Source of the DNA: Portulaca oleracea
Lineage: Eukaryota > Streptophyta > Magnoliopsida > Caryophyllales > Portulacaceae
Assembly (NCBI GenBank): GCA_029582165.1
Contig: CM055892.1
Span: 5,056,754 to 5,120,753 of the forward strand
Reading direction: 5' to 3'
Length of the DNA: 64,000 nucleotides
The number at the start of each line of letters is the position of its first letter. The first letter of the stretch is position 1. Below the pieces are notes generated by a model, which did no database searches, was not told the origin of the DNA, and worked only from the letters and a program-made list of their open reading frames with translations. Shown piece after piece: positions 46,228 through 58,361 of the stretch. The translations under genes were made by a program, and so were the position numbers.

Positions 46228-47535
46228 GTTTTTCTTAAAGTGGGTAAAACTTAAAAAATATTTAGTGTGTTTCAAAATTTTAGGAAGAGAGATAAATTTT
46301 TACTTTATATTATTAAGTCATTTCTTTTTAGGCATAAATGCATTGCATATACCGGGCTACCTCTTGGTCACGTATGTGGGATAGGTTGCACTTAAAGCAG
46401 CAGTTTAGGTTTGCTTTATAGCTACAAAAAATAGAATGGGATGTCGAACCGTCTATACTCTGTTGGTGCCTTTACACTGAGGGTGCCTTAGACACCACAT
46501 TCACTCATGCATCACTCTCCGAGGTCGCCACCTGAGCCTCGAAAAGCAACACCCCATACAGTCAAGTTGCCTTTACAACGAGAATGCACCCGGGCGAGTA
46601 CATGAGTTGATAGCCTTATCCAGCCAATTATCCCTTTTTGTACATAGAGTCTTGGTTTAGGGTACCCTTATTCATATGTATGCTATGTGTTATGTGTTTA
46701 TCTTTTTGTTGTAAAGAGTCGACCCAAGTCTAGAGATGTTGTCTTACTCCATATAGTAATCATTGGACTGAGAAGAGTCACATTTACAACTAGGCTGATT
46801 AACCTCAGAAATTATGGTTAACCCAGTGGTTGGGCCCATTTATCTTTAAGAGGTTAATTATCTTGGTTCACAAAATAAACTCAACTCGCCTTTGATCGTT
46901 CTACATGGCCCTTTTACGACATTCTCTTAACAAAAAGTCCAAAAAACTGATAAAAGTCAAAACAAAGTTAGTGGGTAAAGTCCTAGACTGTGTAATAATC
47001 ACCGGGTTCGAGGGAATTAATTTATCGAATTAATTATTAATACATCCCAACTTTATGGTTGGCCCGTGGTTAGGCCCAAACATATTGGATTCAATAGTTA
47101 AGTCCATAAACTAATTACAATTCACTCGTCGGTGGTTTTATCCAGTCATTTACAATACCCACTTTCCTGGAAAAATACAATAATAAAAAAAGTATAGAAA
47201 GAATAAACTGTCAGTCTTGTCGATCATTATTCTAGTCCGTTTAATAGTAAGTATGGCTTGAGTTGGACTGATAAATTCTCCAAGTTACGGATTCTCCTTA
47301 AAACGGTCAGCCCGTGAATGGGGCCTATCCGAATTGAGAAACACTGACTTGTGATCCCTTGTTCAATCCTGGTTCGTCACACTTGGCTTTATTCGGCCCT
47401 TTTTAATGATTAAGTTGTCTTTAGGATCACGTAAAGTTAGGTCATGCCAACTCGTTTCTCGGGTGAGTCTTCCTTGAGTCAGCATATAGGTCATGCACCT
47501 TAGGTGGTCCCATGTAGGTCGGTTAAATCATGCAT
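46228..47535 (+). other. Long leader of the Tat element with diverged tandem units
   Basis: Non-coding. Blocks resembling ATGGTTAACCCAGTGGTTGG recur at about 46813, 47055 and 47305, each followed by GGGCC and a CCCTTT or similar stretch, giving a diverged unit of about 240 bp. Homologous leader sequence occurs at 49440-49838 and on the minus strand at 63545-64000. Confidence 0.65.
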
Positions 47536-48640
47536 TCATCATGTGTGGAAAGATAGCTGGGAAGATAGATATACCCTTGAAGAAGTTCAGTCCTTCTGCA
47601 AACCCAACTCATCATGTATGGGAATTCAACCGAGTAATGTCGCTCCGTGGCATCGGCACTGAGCACAATAAGCAAGTTTCCCCGCCATCGCTGAATGATG
47701 AAGCATTGGATTGGTATTATACTCTTCCTTTGGAAACTTGGGGAGATTGGACTGCCTTGCGTAGAGCATTCATTGAACATTACAGCAATATTCAAAAGGA
47801 CAAGGTGACTTTGACGGATGCTATGGCCATTCGCCAAGGAGATGATGAGCCGTTTTTGGCTTACTATGAAATGTGGCACTCTAAGATTTCCCAAGTAACC
47901 AACATTATTCCAATAGAAGTGCAGTTAGACACCTTCATCCGCAGTCTGAAGTCAAGTCTGGTTCAATAGCTAGATTTTCATGTCGTAGAGAACTTTGAAT
48001 ACCTAAAGAAGTTGTGCTCTAAGATGAAGGCACGGAAGGAGAGAAATGCAGCATCTCAGAGTTGGAAAGGTAGCAGCACAGTAAGGAGGACTATCAATGC
48101 ACCAAAGGTGACTGAGGCTAATGTCATTTAAAATGTGAACCGTGGTCCGTTCCAAAAATCGACATTTTTCCAGTATGATTCTTATACCCCACTGGACATG
48201 ATTTATGCTGAACCTTGGGCCGTTTGCTAAAATCTTACAAAATCCGGTCACCTACACCCAAGCCGGAGCCCGAAAACAAAGGGCCAGGGTGGAGCAACAA
48301 TGCGTATTGCAAGTACCGTGAGAGGACATGATACCGAGCGGTGCTATAAGATCAAGAATATCATTGAAAAGATGATTCGCTCAGGTGAACTGTCAGCACC
48401 TAAGTTGACGAAGAAACCCAACAATAAAAGCAATCCTCTCCCGAATCATGCTATTTTCATAGGAGAGGGTACTTTTAACCTATCCGAGTGTATTACGGAC
48501 GAGGGAGCACCTGTACTCCCCCTGGAAGATTTGACAACCTTTACTATCAATGACATATGGGTAAGTGTAGACAACAGGATTCGCACCGATATAATCCCGA
48601 CTCATCAAAAGTTCAATAAATCATTTGGGTCGGATGCCAA
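47536..48640 (+). pseudogene. Tat gag fragment, plus strand, first copy
   Basis: Begins inside gag at KFSPSANPTHHVWEF, which aligns with FKPSENPIHHVEEF of the copies at 50.5 and 62.8 kb, so the N-terminal half is deleted and fused to leader DNA. It continues through LDWYYTLPLETWGDW, FIEHYSNIQK, the FLAYYEMWHSKIS block and, after stops at about 47967 and 48129, the RGHDTERCYKIKNIIE zinc-knuckle region (about 48321-48370). It ends near 48640 where LTR-like sequence starts. Gag builds the particle shell. This copy is dead. Confidence 0.8.
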
Positions 48641-49380
48641 GATGGGTCATTGGGCCCATGTAATAAGCGAAGCAAGCTCAACAGTACAAAACGGCCCAGT
48701 ATTTGGAACAAAACCCGCATGTGCTTTAATAAGTAAAGGCGGCCCAGAAGCAGGACAAGCCCAAGGCGCGCCCTGGTCCAGCGACTTCAAAACCCGCGCG
48801 GGTTTTCTATTGTCTGAAGTGCGTCGTGTTGCCCCGTCCACGTCAGCGATCCGTGCGATATTATTTAAAACCCGCGTAAGTTTTCTTTTTTAAACTCGGC
48901 GCCAAAAAATGATCACAACCCCTTGATATTAGCCCCATGTGTTTGACTTTTTTTTCCTTGACTTGCCAAAATCCGTGGGGGGTTTTGTGATTTGCATGGC
49001 ATGATCATGGGGATGTGTCCCCATGATTTTCCCTCCAAACCACTACCTCCTCACCTATAAATACCCCCTCTATTTTCACCTTTACATCATTAACTATCCT
49101 CCACTACACTCATACTATACTTAAATCTTCTCTCAAAATTTCATACTTCCATATTCACTCTCTAAACATCCTCTAATCTCTTTTAACACATCCATATTAT
49201 CACCCTAATACCATTTTCAAACCACTTCTATCTTTCCATCAAGGTCCAAGGTCAAGGCAAAGTCAAGGATTTCAACCGGCACATTCGGGCTCCTAAAATT
49301 AAAAGAGGTTCGCCTTATTGCTTCCTTTATTATTATTTAATCATGTAATTTATACATTAATTCCATTACTTGTGCACATT
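48641..49380 (+). repeat. Partial LTR of a second plus-strand Tat element
   Basis: GC-rich upstream part with CAAAACCCGCGCGGGTTTT at about 48788, then a TATA box (CCTATAAATACCCC, about 49055) and a C/T-rich leader as in the LTR at 44484. The start is missing, because it joins gag sequence directly. The expected U5 end and primer-binding site are deleted before the leader at 49381. Confidence 0.6.
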
Positions 49381-49838
49381 TTGTAATCAAAAACCTTGTT
49401 TTATATTGCATGATGACCATATCCATTACTAATTAAACTCGCTTATTGTTGGCTTTATCTAGTCCTTTACAATATCCATTTTCCTTGAGTAAAAGAAATA
49501 ATAATAAAAGAGAAGAAAAATGGGTTGTCGATCATGTTGAGCATTATTCTAGTCCGCATAATAGTCGGTATAGTTTGAGCTGTCTGAGTTGTTGGGCTAA
49601 GTTACGGATTCTCCTTAAAACGGCCGGCCCGTGGATGGGGCCCATCCGAATTGAGAAACACTGACTTGTGCCTTGCAATTTATGACCCGCTCGCTATGTT
49701 TGGCTTTATTCGGCCCTTTAGAATGTTTTGTCTATAGGTCCATATAGAGTTAGGCCATGCACTCCCAAAAAGTGGGTGAGTCCTTTGTGTCAGCATATAT
49801 GCGTCGAGTCAGTTAGGATCATATAGGTCCCTTAGGGC
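49381..49838 (+). other. Leader of the second Tat element
   Basis: Homologous to 47130-47480 and to the minus strand at 63545-64000, including GTTACGGATTCTCCTTAAAA. Non-coding. Confidence 0.7.
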
Positions 49839-52189
49839 ATGCATGCATTGGGTATTATGTGTCAGAGTATGTCATCGAGTGTCCTAACTTTGAATTTTCA
49901 TGCAGGCATCATTGGTGATCGACTCCGAGCCTGCATTCGAGATCCGCGAACTGATCGTTTGATTCCAAACTTGCATTACGATCCATCTGCAACTACTGAC
50001 TGCACCATGTCTGGAGAGCAATTCCAAGAGATCCTGGTCCAAAGCACCGACGCCAACATCACGAAGCATTTGGACGAGCTCTATACCAAAATGCAAGGTC
50101 TTATGTTTGCTAATACCCTAGAGTAGGAACAGAAGATGAGCAAAAGACTGAATGAACAACAACAAGTGATGGATGGTATGTTGCAGGCCATCACTAAGAT
50201 CAATACCAAATTAGGGCTGAATGTTGAAGAAGATGACGAAGAAATGCATGGATACGAATCTGAACCTGAAATCATTAAGACATCTTCAGATTTTGGAGGA
50301 ATGGGGATATCTAAGGCAAAAGTCAATACTTCTGAAGTGTCAAAACCTACAAGGGACCTCGCTGTTAAGGCCCTTGAGCAGAAGTTAGAGAGCCTCACTG
50401 AAGCAATGAGCATTGTGCCAGCCTTTGCTGACAAGTACCTAGAGGTTCCATTGCATGTTCAGCCAGCCTTGAAGATAGCTGACAAAGTTAAAGTGCCAAA
50501 TATTAGATTCAAACCCTCTGAGAACCCTATTCATCATGTTGAAGAATTCATGAAATTGGCACCCTTAAATCGTATTGATGTTGGTTTATACTCTACCGTC
50601 TTCCCATCCACCTTAGTTAGCGAACCTAAGGTATTGTATCATACGCTGTCACCCCAAACCAAGGCCGACTAGAGTGAGCTATTCAAAGCTTTCATCAATC
50701 ATTACAGTGGCATCCAGAAGAAACAAGCTACGGTGGATGACCTAACCACCATGAAGCAGCGGGATGATGAATCCTTTATGGATTACTTTGAGAGATGGCA
50801 TATGAAGTTGTCCCACATCAATGAGGCTATCCCTCTCCGCCTACAGTTATCTACCTTTAAGCAAGGGCTCAAGAGTAGTCTGTCCAAGCACTTGGGTTAC
50901 CATGTCGTCAAAGATTTTGATTACTTGAAGGACATTTGTATCCAACTGGAGGCGATGCACAATGATAAGACTACTTCTCCTGGATGGAAAGGGTCCAGCT
51001 CCAACAGGAGGGCTACTAGTGCGGCTAGCCACCCTCCTAAAATTATGGAGACTAACTCTATGTAGCGCAAGGGGCCTTATGTGCCAAAATACGAGACCTA
51101 TACACTGTTGGATGTTCCTTACTCTCAGGCTCTCGACTGTCTAGTCAAGAACGGTATCTTGGTTTTGCCCTTACCGAAGGAGGAGCCAAAAATCAAAGGC
51201 AGAAACTGGGATGCCAACCAATTTTGCCGCTATCACCGTTGCCGAGGGCACGATACTAGGAAATGCGGGACTCTCAGGAACAAGATAGAAGATATGATAA
51301 GGGTAGGGAAGCTGCCAATGCTAAAAGCTACCAAGAAACCAAACAATCAAAGTAATCCTATGCCTGAGCATGCAAATGCTATATTCTGTGGGGATTTAAG
51401 CTTCGACCCCTCCTCTTTGATTGCAGAAACAGGTCAACCTATCCTGAAGTAGTTGGATTTTCTGAAGGTCTGTTAATCCACGGTATTTGGGACAGTGATG
51501 AGGATGACGAGCATGAGCACTTCGAGATGGAATGGATGGATGCGGATGAACCAGGTGATGTGGCGTTTCTCACTCGGTCCAACCGCCACAACCATAGGAA
51601 CACCACCACCCCAGTGGCTGTTTCGAACCCTACACCAGCGGTCGGCAATGACAATCAAGTCTCTCCTGAAGATCCTCTTCTTTCTCAACTCAAAAAGACC
51701 AGGGCGGAAGTCACCATATGGCAACTCATATGCACATCGCATGCCCACAGACAGAAGATGTTGTATGCCCTTACGACACTCACAGTACCTGCTACGACGA
51801 CTCCTGAATCCTTGGTTGCTCATGTGACCACTCAACAAGAGATGATTACTTTCGGGATCGAGGATCTACCTCCAGGAGGAGCATCCCACAACAAAGCCCG
51901 GTACCTTACAGTGGAATGCTCCAACAAAACTATCCCAGTAGTTCTGGTCGACAATGGTTCAATAGTAAATGTGTGCCCTTGGAGGACGACACAAAAGTTG
52001 GGAGTTCAACAACAACACTTGGCACAAAACGGTGTACAACTCAAGACCTATGACAATTCACCTCAGATATCAGTCGGATCTATAATATTTCCCATTACTA
52101 CTAGCAATGTTACTAGGAATGTAGAGTTTGTGGTGCTAGACATTCCAGCCTCCTTCAATTTGCTACTAGGGAAAAAGAGGCCACTTGGC
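49839..52189 (+). pseudogene. Tat gag-protease, plus strand
   Basis: The frame starts at about 49839 (MHALGIMCQSMSSSVL). It passes a coiled-coil-like N-terminal part (HLDELYTKMQGL, LNEQQQVMDGMLQAI), the capsid core VPNIRFKPSENPIHHVEEF, SFMDYFERWHMKLSHI, a CX3H-type knuckle region (FCRYHRCRGHDTRKC, about 51220) and the protease with VVLVDNGSIVNVCPW (about 51937), where DNGS is the active site usual for Tat. It ends at FNLLLGK (52179), just before reverse transcriptase would begin. Stops at about 50124, 50670, 51063 and 51450 and one frameshift near 51470-51530 inactivate it. It forms an inverted repeat with the minus copy at 61.1-63.5 kb. Confidence 0.9.
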
Positions 52190-52222
52190 ACAAAACGGTG
52201 TACAACTCAAGACCTATGGCCA
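52187..52222. repeat. Filler DNA at the junction of two opposed Tat copies
   Basis: About 35 bases (CACTTGGCACAAAACGGTGT and following) at this junction copy the sequence at 52018-52053, about 170 bp upstream in the protease region. To the left lies plus-strand protease and to the right minus-strand integrase. GGCCACTT and GAGGC microhomologies occur at the edges. Confidence 0.8.
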
Positions 52223-53184
52223 CTTGCTTGGATGTGAGCTTGGAAAAAGAGGCTGCCTCTATTCACTTAGTGAAGTAATCGATGGCGACCAATATGTACT
52301 CATGTCCTCCTGTTCCAGTTGGGTGTATCTTGCCAATGATGTCGATAGTCGATACCCCATACTGAGAACGGCCATGAAGATGTAAAAGTAGTTAAGTATG
52401 ATGGGGGTTGATGCTGTAGGTTGGCATACTCTTGGCATTTGTGACACTTTCGAACGAACTCTAAGCAATCTGCCTCCATAGTAGACCAATAGTAACTGGC
52501 CCTTTGAATCTTCTTTGCTAGCATACGTCCACTCATGTGGGGACCACACTCTCCTCCATGTACGGTGGCCATGACTTCCTTGGCGCTCATAGCATCGATG
52601 CATAATAAATTAATGCCCGTAGGTGATTTCTTGAAAAGGCGATCTTGGATCAAGCAGTATTGTGCTGCTAGAGACCTAACCGCTCGCTGTCCTCGAGCAT
52701 CCAACTTAGCTGGATATTCTCCTTTCCGAAGAAAATTGTATATGTCATAGAACCATTCCTCAGTTTCTTCCTCTTGTGCCTCCATGTTGCAAACATATGC
52801 GGGTTCAGACTGTCGCTCTACTACTTCTGGTAATTGGAGCATGCCTGATGGTATCGATATCATTGAAGACAACTTGGCTAGGGCGTCAGCTAACTCATTG
52901 TGATCCCTTCAGAGGTATTGGAAGCTGATTTGCTCAAATTGGTCAGCAAGTCCCAAGAGCTTCTGTTGGTATGCCATAAGACATTCATTCCGGACCTTCC
53001 ACGTATTTTTACCCTGATTAATGATGAGGCTAGAATCTCTGAAGACTTTTATGTGAAGTATTCCCAAGGCCAACGCAGCTTGTAAGCCCTGCATGCTTCA
53101 TATTCGGCGGCGTTGTTAGTAGCATTAAAGTCCAACTTCACAGAAATAGGGACAAGTGCCCCTTCTGGAGAGATCAGTAGTACT
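52223..53184 (-). pseudogene. Tat second RNase H (end) and integrase N-part
   Basis: The minus strand from 53184 gives the continuation of the second RNase H (KLDFNATNNAAEYEA, then ALALGILHIKVFRDSSLII after a frame change near 53090). It then reads HNELADALAKL, the linker EEEWFYDIYNFL-like region, and the integrase zinc domain VHGGECGPHMSGRML with CHKCQ. The core begins GIDIIGKIHPTG (first Asp) and VAIDYFTK, then a stop at about 52271, and it is cut at the rearrangement junction. A frame change also lies near 52910. The second catalytic Asp and the Glu are absent. Confidence 0.88.
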
Positions 53185-53204
53185 CACTACAAAAAAAGTG
53201 ACTT

Positions 53205-53460
53205 TTACCAACAGATTGCTAGTGACAGTTATTCTATTTGTTGGTAAAGGTGTATATTTATCAACAGATTAGTTATATGTTGGTATTATTAATACTTTAC
53301 CAACACAAATATTATGTGTTGGTAAAATAATTTCAATACCAACATATACAAATTTAACTGTTGGTATAATTATAACAATACCAACACTTATATTATCTAT
53401 CGGTAAAATAATTTTAGTACCAACAGATAAAAATTAACTGTTGGTATTAATATTGTCCAC
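53205..53460. repeat. Left subterminal repeats of the CACTA element
   Basis: About ten copies of TACCAACA(G/C)A or its complement TGTTGGTA in both orientations. Confidence 0.9.
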
Positions 53461-54484
53461 GTTTAGGGGCGCTATTATAATGAAAAACAGGGGCTAAAGC
53501 CTAAAAGTTACAACCCGAGTCCGTTCCTACAAAAATTGAACGCAGTCTCTTCTCCTTCCTTCTTGGCTGGGCTGAAATTACAAAATCCTCTCTCAAACCC
53601 TAATATGTTGTTCATGCTCTGCTTTTCTGTTGTTGTTTCGTTCTGCTGGTGCCATCGGAGTCCATTTTCATCATACTTTCATCACACGGTAATTCAGTTG
53701 GTGTAATTCAGTTGAATTTTGTGTTTATTGGTTTAATTCGATGAATTTGCAATTGCTTCCTGCCAATACCCTTCATCGTTCTCCTCTTCCTTTTCATTCA
53801 ATGTGTTGATACCCTAGATCTGACTTTCACTCTCGATTGTTGGTTCTTGGATTCGAGCAGTTTTGTACAACAACGGATTTTGGGACTCGACTAGATTGCA
53901 AAGATGGAGACCGGTTACGAATCAAGGAATGCCCTTTATCTCCTATAAAACGAAGAATCCAAATTCTCAGGTACTCACTTCACTATTAGCTAAATTGTTT
54001 GTCCCAAATTTACTTATCAAATGACTTATATAGTGGGATGGAGGGATTAGATAATAATAGCCTGCGTAGTGTTGTCCACAGTTGGCATGTGATAATTTAG
54101 AATGATGTTCTTCGTAGTGTCCCAAATTTACTCATTTGATCTTATTTTGAACTACGCACAAAAGGTTCTGCTTTTTCTTTGTATCTTTTATGATAAGTAA
54201 TCATCATAATTTTGAATTTTGAACTACTCTAAACTTGTTCTGAACCTTTTGTGTGAATTTTAATTTACTCAGTTGGCATGTGATAAGCAATCATCATAAT
54301 TTACAATTTTACGCCAAGGGTTGGCTTTTTCTTTGTATCTTTTGGGAGGGGCTAGTCTTCTAATCTTAATATCTTCAATTTCTCTTATGTCATAATTGTT
54401 GGATTTTAATTTGCAAAACCACTTATAGTTGCTTCATAGATTGAAGTATTGAGCAGAGTTCGATTAAGGCAAACTAATCGGTGA

Positions 54485-56352
54485 TATCGTGTTGTACCGC
54501 ATTACGCTCCTAAATTGGTTGGCCTGCTGGATGAGCTGAATGATGCTATGGACCAGCTTGAGACCCATGTCAATCCCCTTCTTAGCAAGGTATTTATGCC
54601 CATGTAATTTCATAATCTTGTGTTTTTTTTCTTTGTGAAAAAGTTGACGATATTTTGGCAACAATAAGGTTTATTTGGTATGTTTTTCATATGTTTCTCT
54701 TCTGGGTAAGGATGTTATTCTACGTACTGTGGGTTATGAACTGTCTAATTTCACATATTATTATCTTGTTTTTTCGTATTTGTTTCTTTCCATTGGTGTG
54801 ATCTTCAAGCGTAGCATCTTTCGGACTCTATTTATTGATTGTTTCTAAATGCATCTGTATTTTGCTTTGAAGGGTTAAGAAGGTGGATAATGCCAAGAAA
54901 GAAGGGATGAACTATCTAGAGGTGAAATGACCCGTTCTACTTTCCTCTCGCCAAGCTATCACCTTCTATCTTCTTCTCGGATCCAAGGCCAGCAAGTTCG
55001 CGATCATCCAGTTATAGCCTACCTTGTAGAGATCAAGAGTTTATTGGACAAGGTAACGTAGTAATAATACTTAGGCATCACACTTGAAAAATGTTTGTTT
55101 GTACTGACATGTGACAAGTTTGGTTGCTTTTGCCTTATTTGCCATTTTTTTACGGACCAACCTTAGTCGTATAATAGTAAAGTTAGCTACGCATGATTCT
55201 AAAAGTTAAGGTCTACTCTTTCTGAATATTATCAGAATATAGTGATATACTGTATAGTTTCTGTGGAACTAGTAAACATTGTTTCTTGTTCCTTCCCTCA
55301 TTGCTGCTTGGTGCCCTATACATTTGAGTATGGATGTTTTTGACGTAGCTACCCTGCGCTTCTGCAGGCGTTTGTTCTTGAATGCATTGCTAACTTCTGC
55401 ACAAATTTATCTAGTTTTGGCTTTGGATCATAGTGAAGCATTTGAGATTCATTTCCTCTTCCATCATGGATTTTGTAGATGAAAGAATTGGATGGGCATA
55501 TACTGAACGGATTGGAGGAAATGTTGCATGAAAATGGAGACATTAAACCTGCTAAAAAGCCATTTCATGGCGACATGAAAATGAAATTTGGTGGGCTCCT
55601 TCTGACAAACAAGTCTCAGAAGTAAGTGATTATTGACTATTCACCTTGTCTCAAACTTGCTATCAACACTGGGAATTATGGCAAAACTATCAAAAATCAG
55701 AATTAGATGGTTGTTTTTGCTGAATTTGGCTAGACCTAGTGAAAACGTGACCAACACTGGGAGTCATTGTGTCTATACTATCTGTCTAATATTCTTTATC
55801 TGTTGCTTGCGGCATTCTACAGACAGCTTGAAACAGCTGATGATTTTGACGATGAAGCCATGGATTTGGAGGGGACAGCTTGTAGCAATGGAAGATCTTC
55901 CACCATCACCAATAAGGTTTCCAGGATCATTGATGCCGTGGGTAAAAAGTGCAAGGTATGTTTCATTGTTTGCGATTTCGCTTCTTCTCTTTCTTATTTT
56001 TTTCACGTGTGAGTGCACACACATAGACATATGTATAGGAACGGATCATATGAAAAGTAGCTTATACATGAAAATATGAGAAGAAATAATCTGAGTGATG
56101 TCAATGGTCCACACTATTTATGAAGTTTTTCACACATGCATAATCTTTGCAAAACTATTGGCCAAGCAGCCAGACTGATGAAATATTATGAGATTTTTCT
56201 AATAGAATATATTACCTTCATTCTTATTATTATGAATTTAATTTCTTGCAAATTCGCAGGAGATATCTGAAGATCTTCGCAATTTATTTGAAGATGATGA
56301 TGATGGCGATTACGAAGACATCGTTGAAGAAAATGTAAACGGGGAGCACTAA
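54485..56352 (+). pseudogene. Captured Sas10/Utp3-family gene fragment, five exons
   Basis: Exon blocks with GT-AG borders are 54485-54589, 54873-55052, 55479-55621, 55823-55955 and 56260-56352. The first gives APKLVGLLDELNDAMDQL and VNPLLSK. The second gives GMNYLEVK, QAITFYLLL and RDHPVIAYLVEIKSLLDK. Together these are the hallmark of the Sas10/Utp3/C1D domain of plant Sas10 (THALLO)-like nucleolar proteins, which act in small-subunit rRNA processing. Exon 2 has a stop at 54927 and a one-base loss near 54988. Exons 3-5 (starting MKELDGHILNGLEEML, ending in an acidic tail and TAA) stay open and in phase when spliced. The long C-terminal Sas10 region is absent, so it is a partial copy. Upstream exons are possible near 53890-53970 but not certain. 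Confidence 0.8.
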
Positions 56353-56649
56353 ATTTATACTTACATTTTCGTTTACATTATTACTCTCGAATATTAGCAA
56401 CTACGATCTGAACAACTATATAGTCTCATTTTGAGATTTTGCAACTCATTAAGTGAAATTTCAAACATTATGTATTGTTTTACAATTTAGAAGATCCAAT
56501 GAATGAAAGTACATGTTTTTTATGATACTGTAAATAAATTAATTACTTGTGTACAACAGATATATACTATATTGTAATGACATATTTATAAAGTGCATTA
56601 GACTACTCCACTGTTTCCAATAGATATCTATGTTTTGAAATTGTACCAA

Positions 56650-57035
56650 TAATGTTACCAACAGATATATTTGTTGGACAATGTTTATGAAATTTTGCGG
56701 AAAATGTATTACCAACAGATAAAATGCGTGGGTAATATTGTTACTACCCGAAAATACATTCCCCAACATTTACATTTGTTGGTATAGGTGACTTATCTCC
56801 GACAGACAGTAACTGTTGGTGTAAAATTCTCAACAACAGAACAAAACTGTTGGCATTAGTTAGCAATACCAACATATCACAATATCTGTTGGTAATACTT
56901 TTACAATTAGGTTTATTTCCAACAAGCTAGTGACAGATAATTATCTGTTGGTAAAAGCTTTTACCAACATATATTGTACTTTTAGCAGCATATATTGTAC
57001 TTTTACCAACAGACAATCCCTGTTGGCAAAAGCAA
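56650..57035. repeat. Right subterminal repeats of the CACTA element
   Basis: About a dozen copies of ACCAACAGA-type and TCTGTTGG-type motifs in both orientations. Confidence 0.9.
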
Positions 57036-57052
57036 CTTTTTTTGTAGTGACT

Positions 57053-58290
57053 CCTACTCCGCAACCCATTTGATTGGAAGCTCCGTCAAAATACATTTCC
57101 CATGTTATCTCGTCAGTGAAGAATACATCCTCATCTGGGAATTCCAAGTGAGTGCTTGGAGGTTCCTGTGATGGTGAAGCAGCTAGGAAATCTGAAACAA
57201 CCTGTTCTTTGATGGATTTCTGAGGCATGTACTAGAGATTGAACTCTAAAAGCATGACCACCCATCGAACAATACGGTTGTTGATGGTAGGTTACTCCAT
57301 GATGAATTTAATGGGATTATTTCCAGCTATGACATATACTGTATGTGAAAGCATGTAATGCCTTAACTTCTTGGTGGCCCATATTAGTACAAGAACCATT
57401 TTCTCTATGTCTGTGTATCGACTTTCATAGTCCAAGAACTTCTTGCTCAAGTAGTAGATGGTGCTCTCCTGACCTTTAACCTTCTGAGCCGGCATAGCCC
57501 CCATTATAGAGCTAGTCACAGTAAGGTAAAGGAGTAGAGGCTCATCTGGTACTGGCGGCATGAGGACTGGAGGATGTTGCAAATACTCCTTGATTTTGTC
57601 AAAGGCCGTTTGACATTAATCGTCCTATTCTATTTTGCTTCCTTTCTTTAACTTCTTGAACAAAGGTTCACAAGTCATGGTGAGCTTTGAGATGAACCTG
57701 CTGATATATTGAACTCGTCCTAGGAAGCCTCTGACCTCTTTTTCTGTCCTGGGAGGTTAAGCTCTTGGATAGCCTTTATCTTTGAAGGATCAACTTCAAT
57801 GCCTCGTTGGCTAGCCACATAACCCAGCAGCTTCCCAGAGGTAACACCGAAGGTGTACTTTGCTGGATTAAGCCGCATCTTGTATTTGCAAAGTCGCAGA
57901 AAGAACTTGCGAAGGTTAGGAATGTGCTCCTCCCTTGTTTTGGACTTAACAATCATGTCATCCGCATAAACCTGTACCTCTATGTGCATCATGTCATGAC
58001 GTAGGGTGTGTAGTGAATGAAGTTTTCTCCATGTCTTCTTTTGTCATTTTGATTTGATTGTAACCGGCATATACATCCATAAAGGATAGGAGCTCATGTC
58101 CGCAAGTGTTATCCACTAACACATCGATGTGAGGGAAAGGGAAACTATCCTTGGGACTAGCTTTATTAAGGTCTTGAAAGTCCACGCACATGTGCACTTT
58201 CCCATCTTTCTTGGGCACCGGAACAATGTTAGCAATGCATTAAGGATATTGGACTGCTTTGATGAATTTAGCGTTAAGCTGCTTGATTAC
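57053..58290 (-). pseudogene. Tat reverse transcriptase (C-part), RNase H and second RNase H start
   Basis: From 58290 the minus strand reads VIKQLNAKFIKAVQYP, a stop, IVPVPKKDGKVHMCVDFQDL, LSFMDVYAGYNQIKM and then KTSFTTHP. The block that should contain PFGLKNA is missing and the frame resumes at HDMMHIEVQVYADDMIVKS (about 57990-57930), so catalytic residues remain but a structural segment of roughly 30 residues is lost. RNase H follows (TIYYLSKKFLDYESRYTDIE, LRHYMLSHTVYVI), then the spacer EDVFFTDEITWEMYFDGAS that opens the second RNase H and ends at the CACTA insertion. Confidence 0.9.
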
Positions 58291-58343
58291 TGTAACGTGG
58301 TTTGTAAGACCTCAGTTTTGTTGTTCTCTCTCAGGGAGCTGGC

Positions 58344-58361
58344 TCCCCGGCAACGGCGCCA
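58344..58361 (-). other. Primer-binding site retained between LTR and LTR fragment
   Basis: The minus strand reads TGGCGCCGTTGCCGGGGA, five bases from the LTR end at 58367. Confidence 0.88.

Larger units (their letters stand above)
53185..57049 (+). mobile_element. CACTA transposon, non-autonomous, with captured gene
   Basis: Ends are CACTACAAAAAAAGTG (53185) and its counterpart TTTTTTTGTAGTG (57049), with the 3-bp target duplication ACT (53182-53184 and 57050-57052). Both subterminal regions are packed with ACCAACA and TGTTGGT motifs, the repeats that CACTA proteins bind. It is 3,865 bp long and has no TNPA or TNPD transposase. The interior carries exons of a host-like gene (54485-56352). 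It is inserted in the second RNase H of the minus Tat element. Confidence 0.95.

Noticed and set aside
56941..57228. Minus-strand frame joining Tat spacer protein to CACTA end sequence
   Set aside because: The C-terminal part is translated transposon terminus. The real domain stops at the insertion point.
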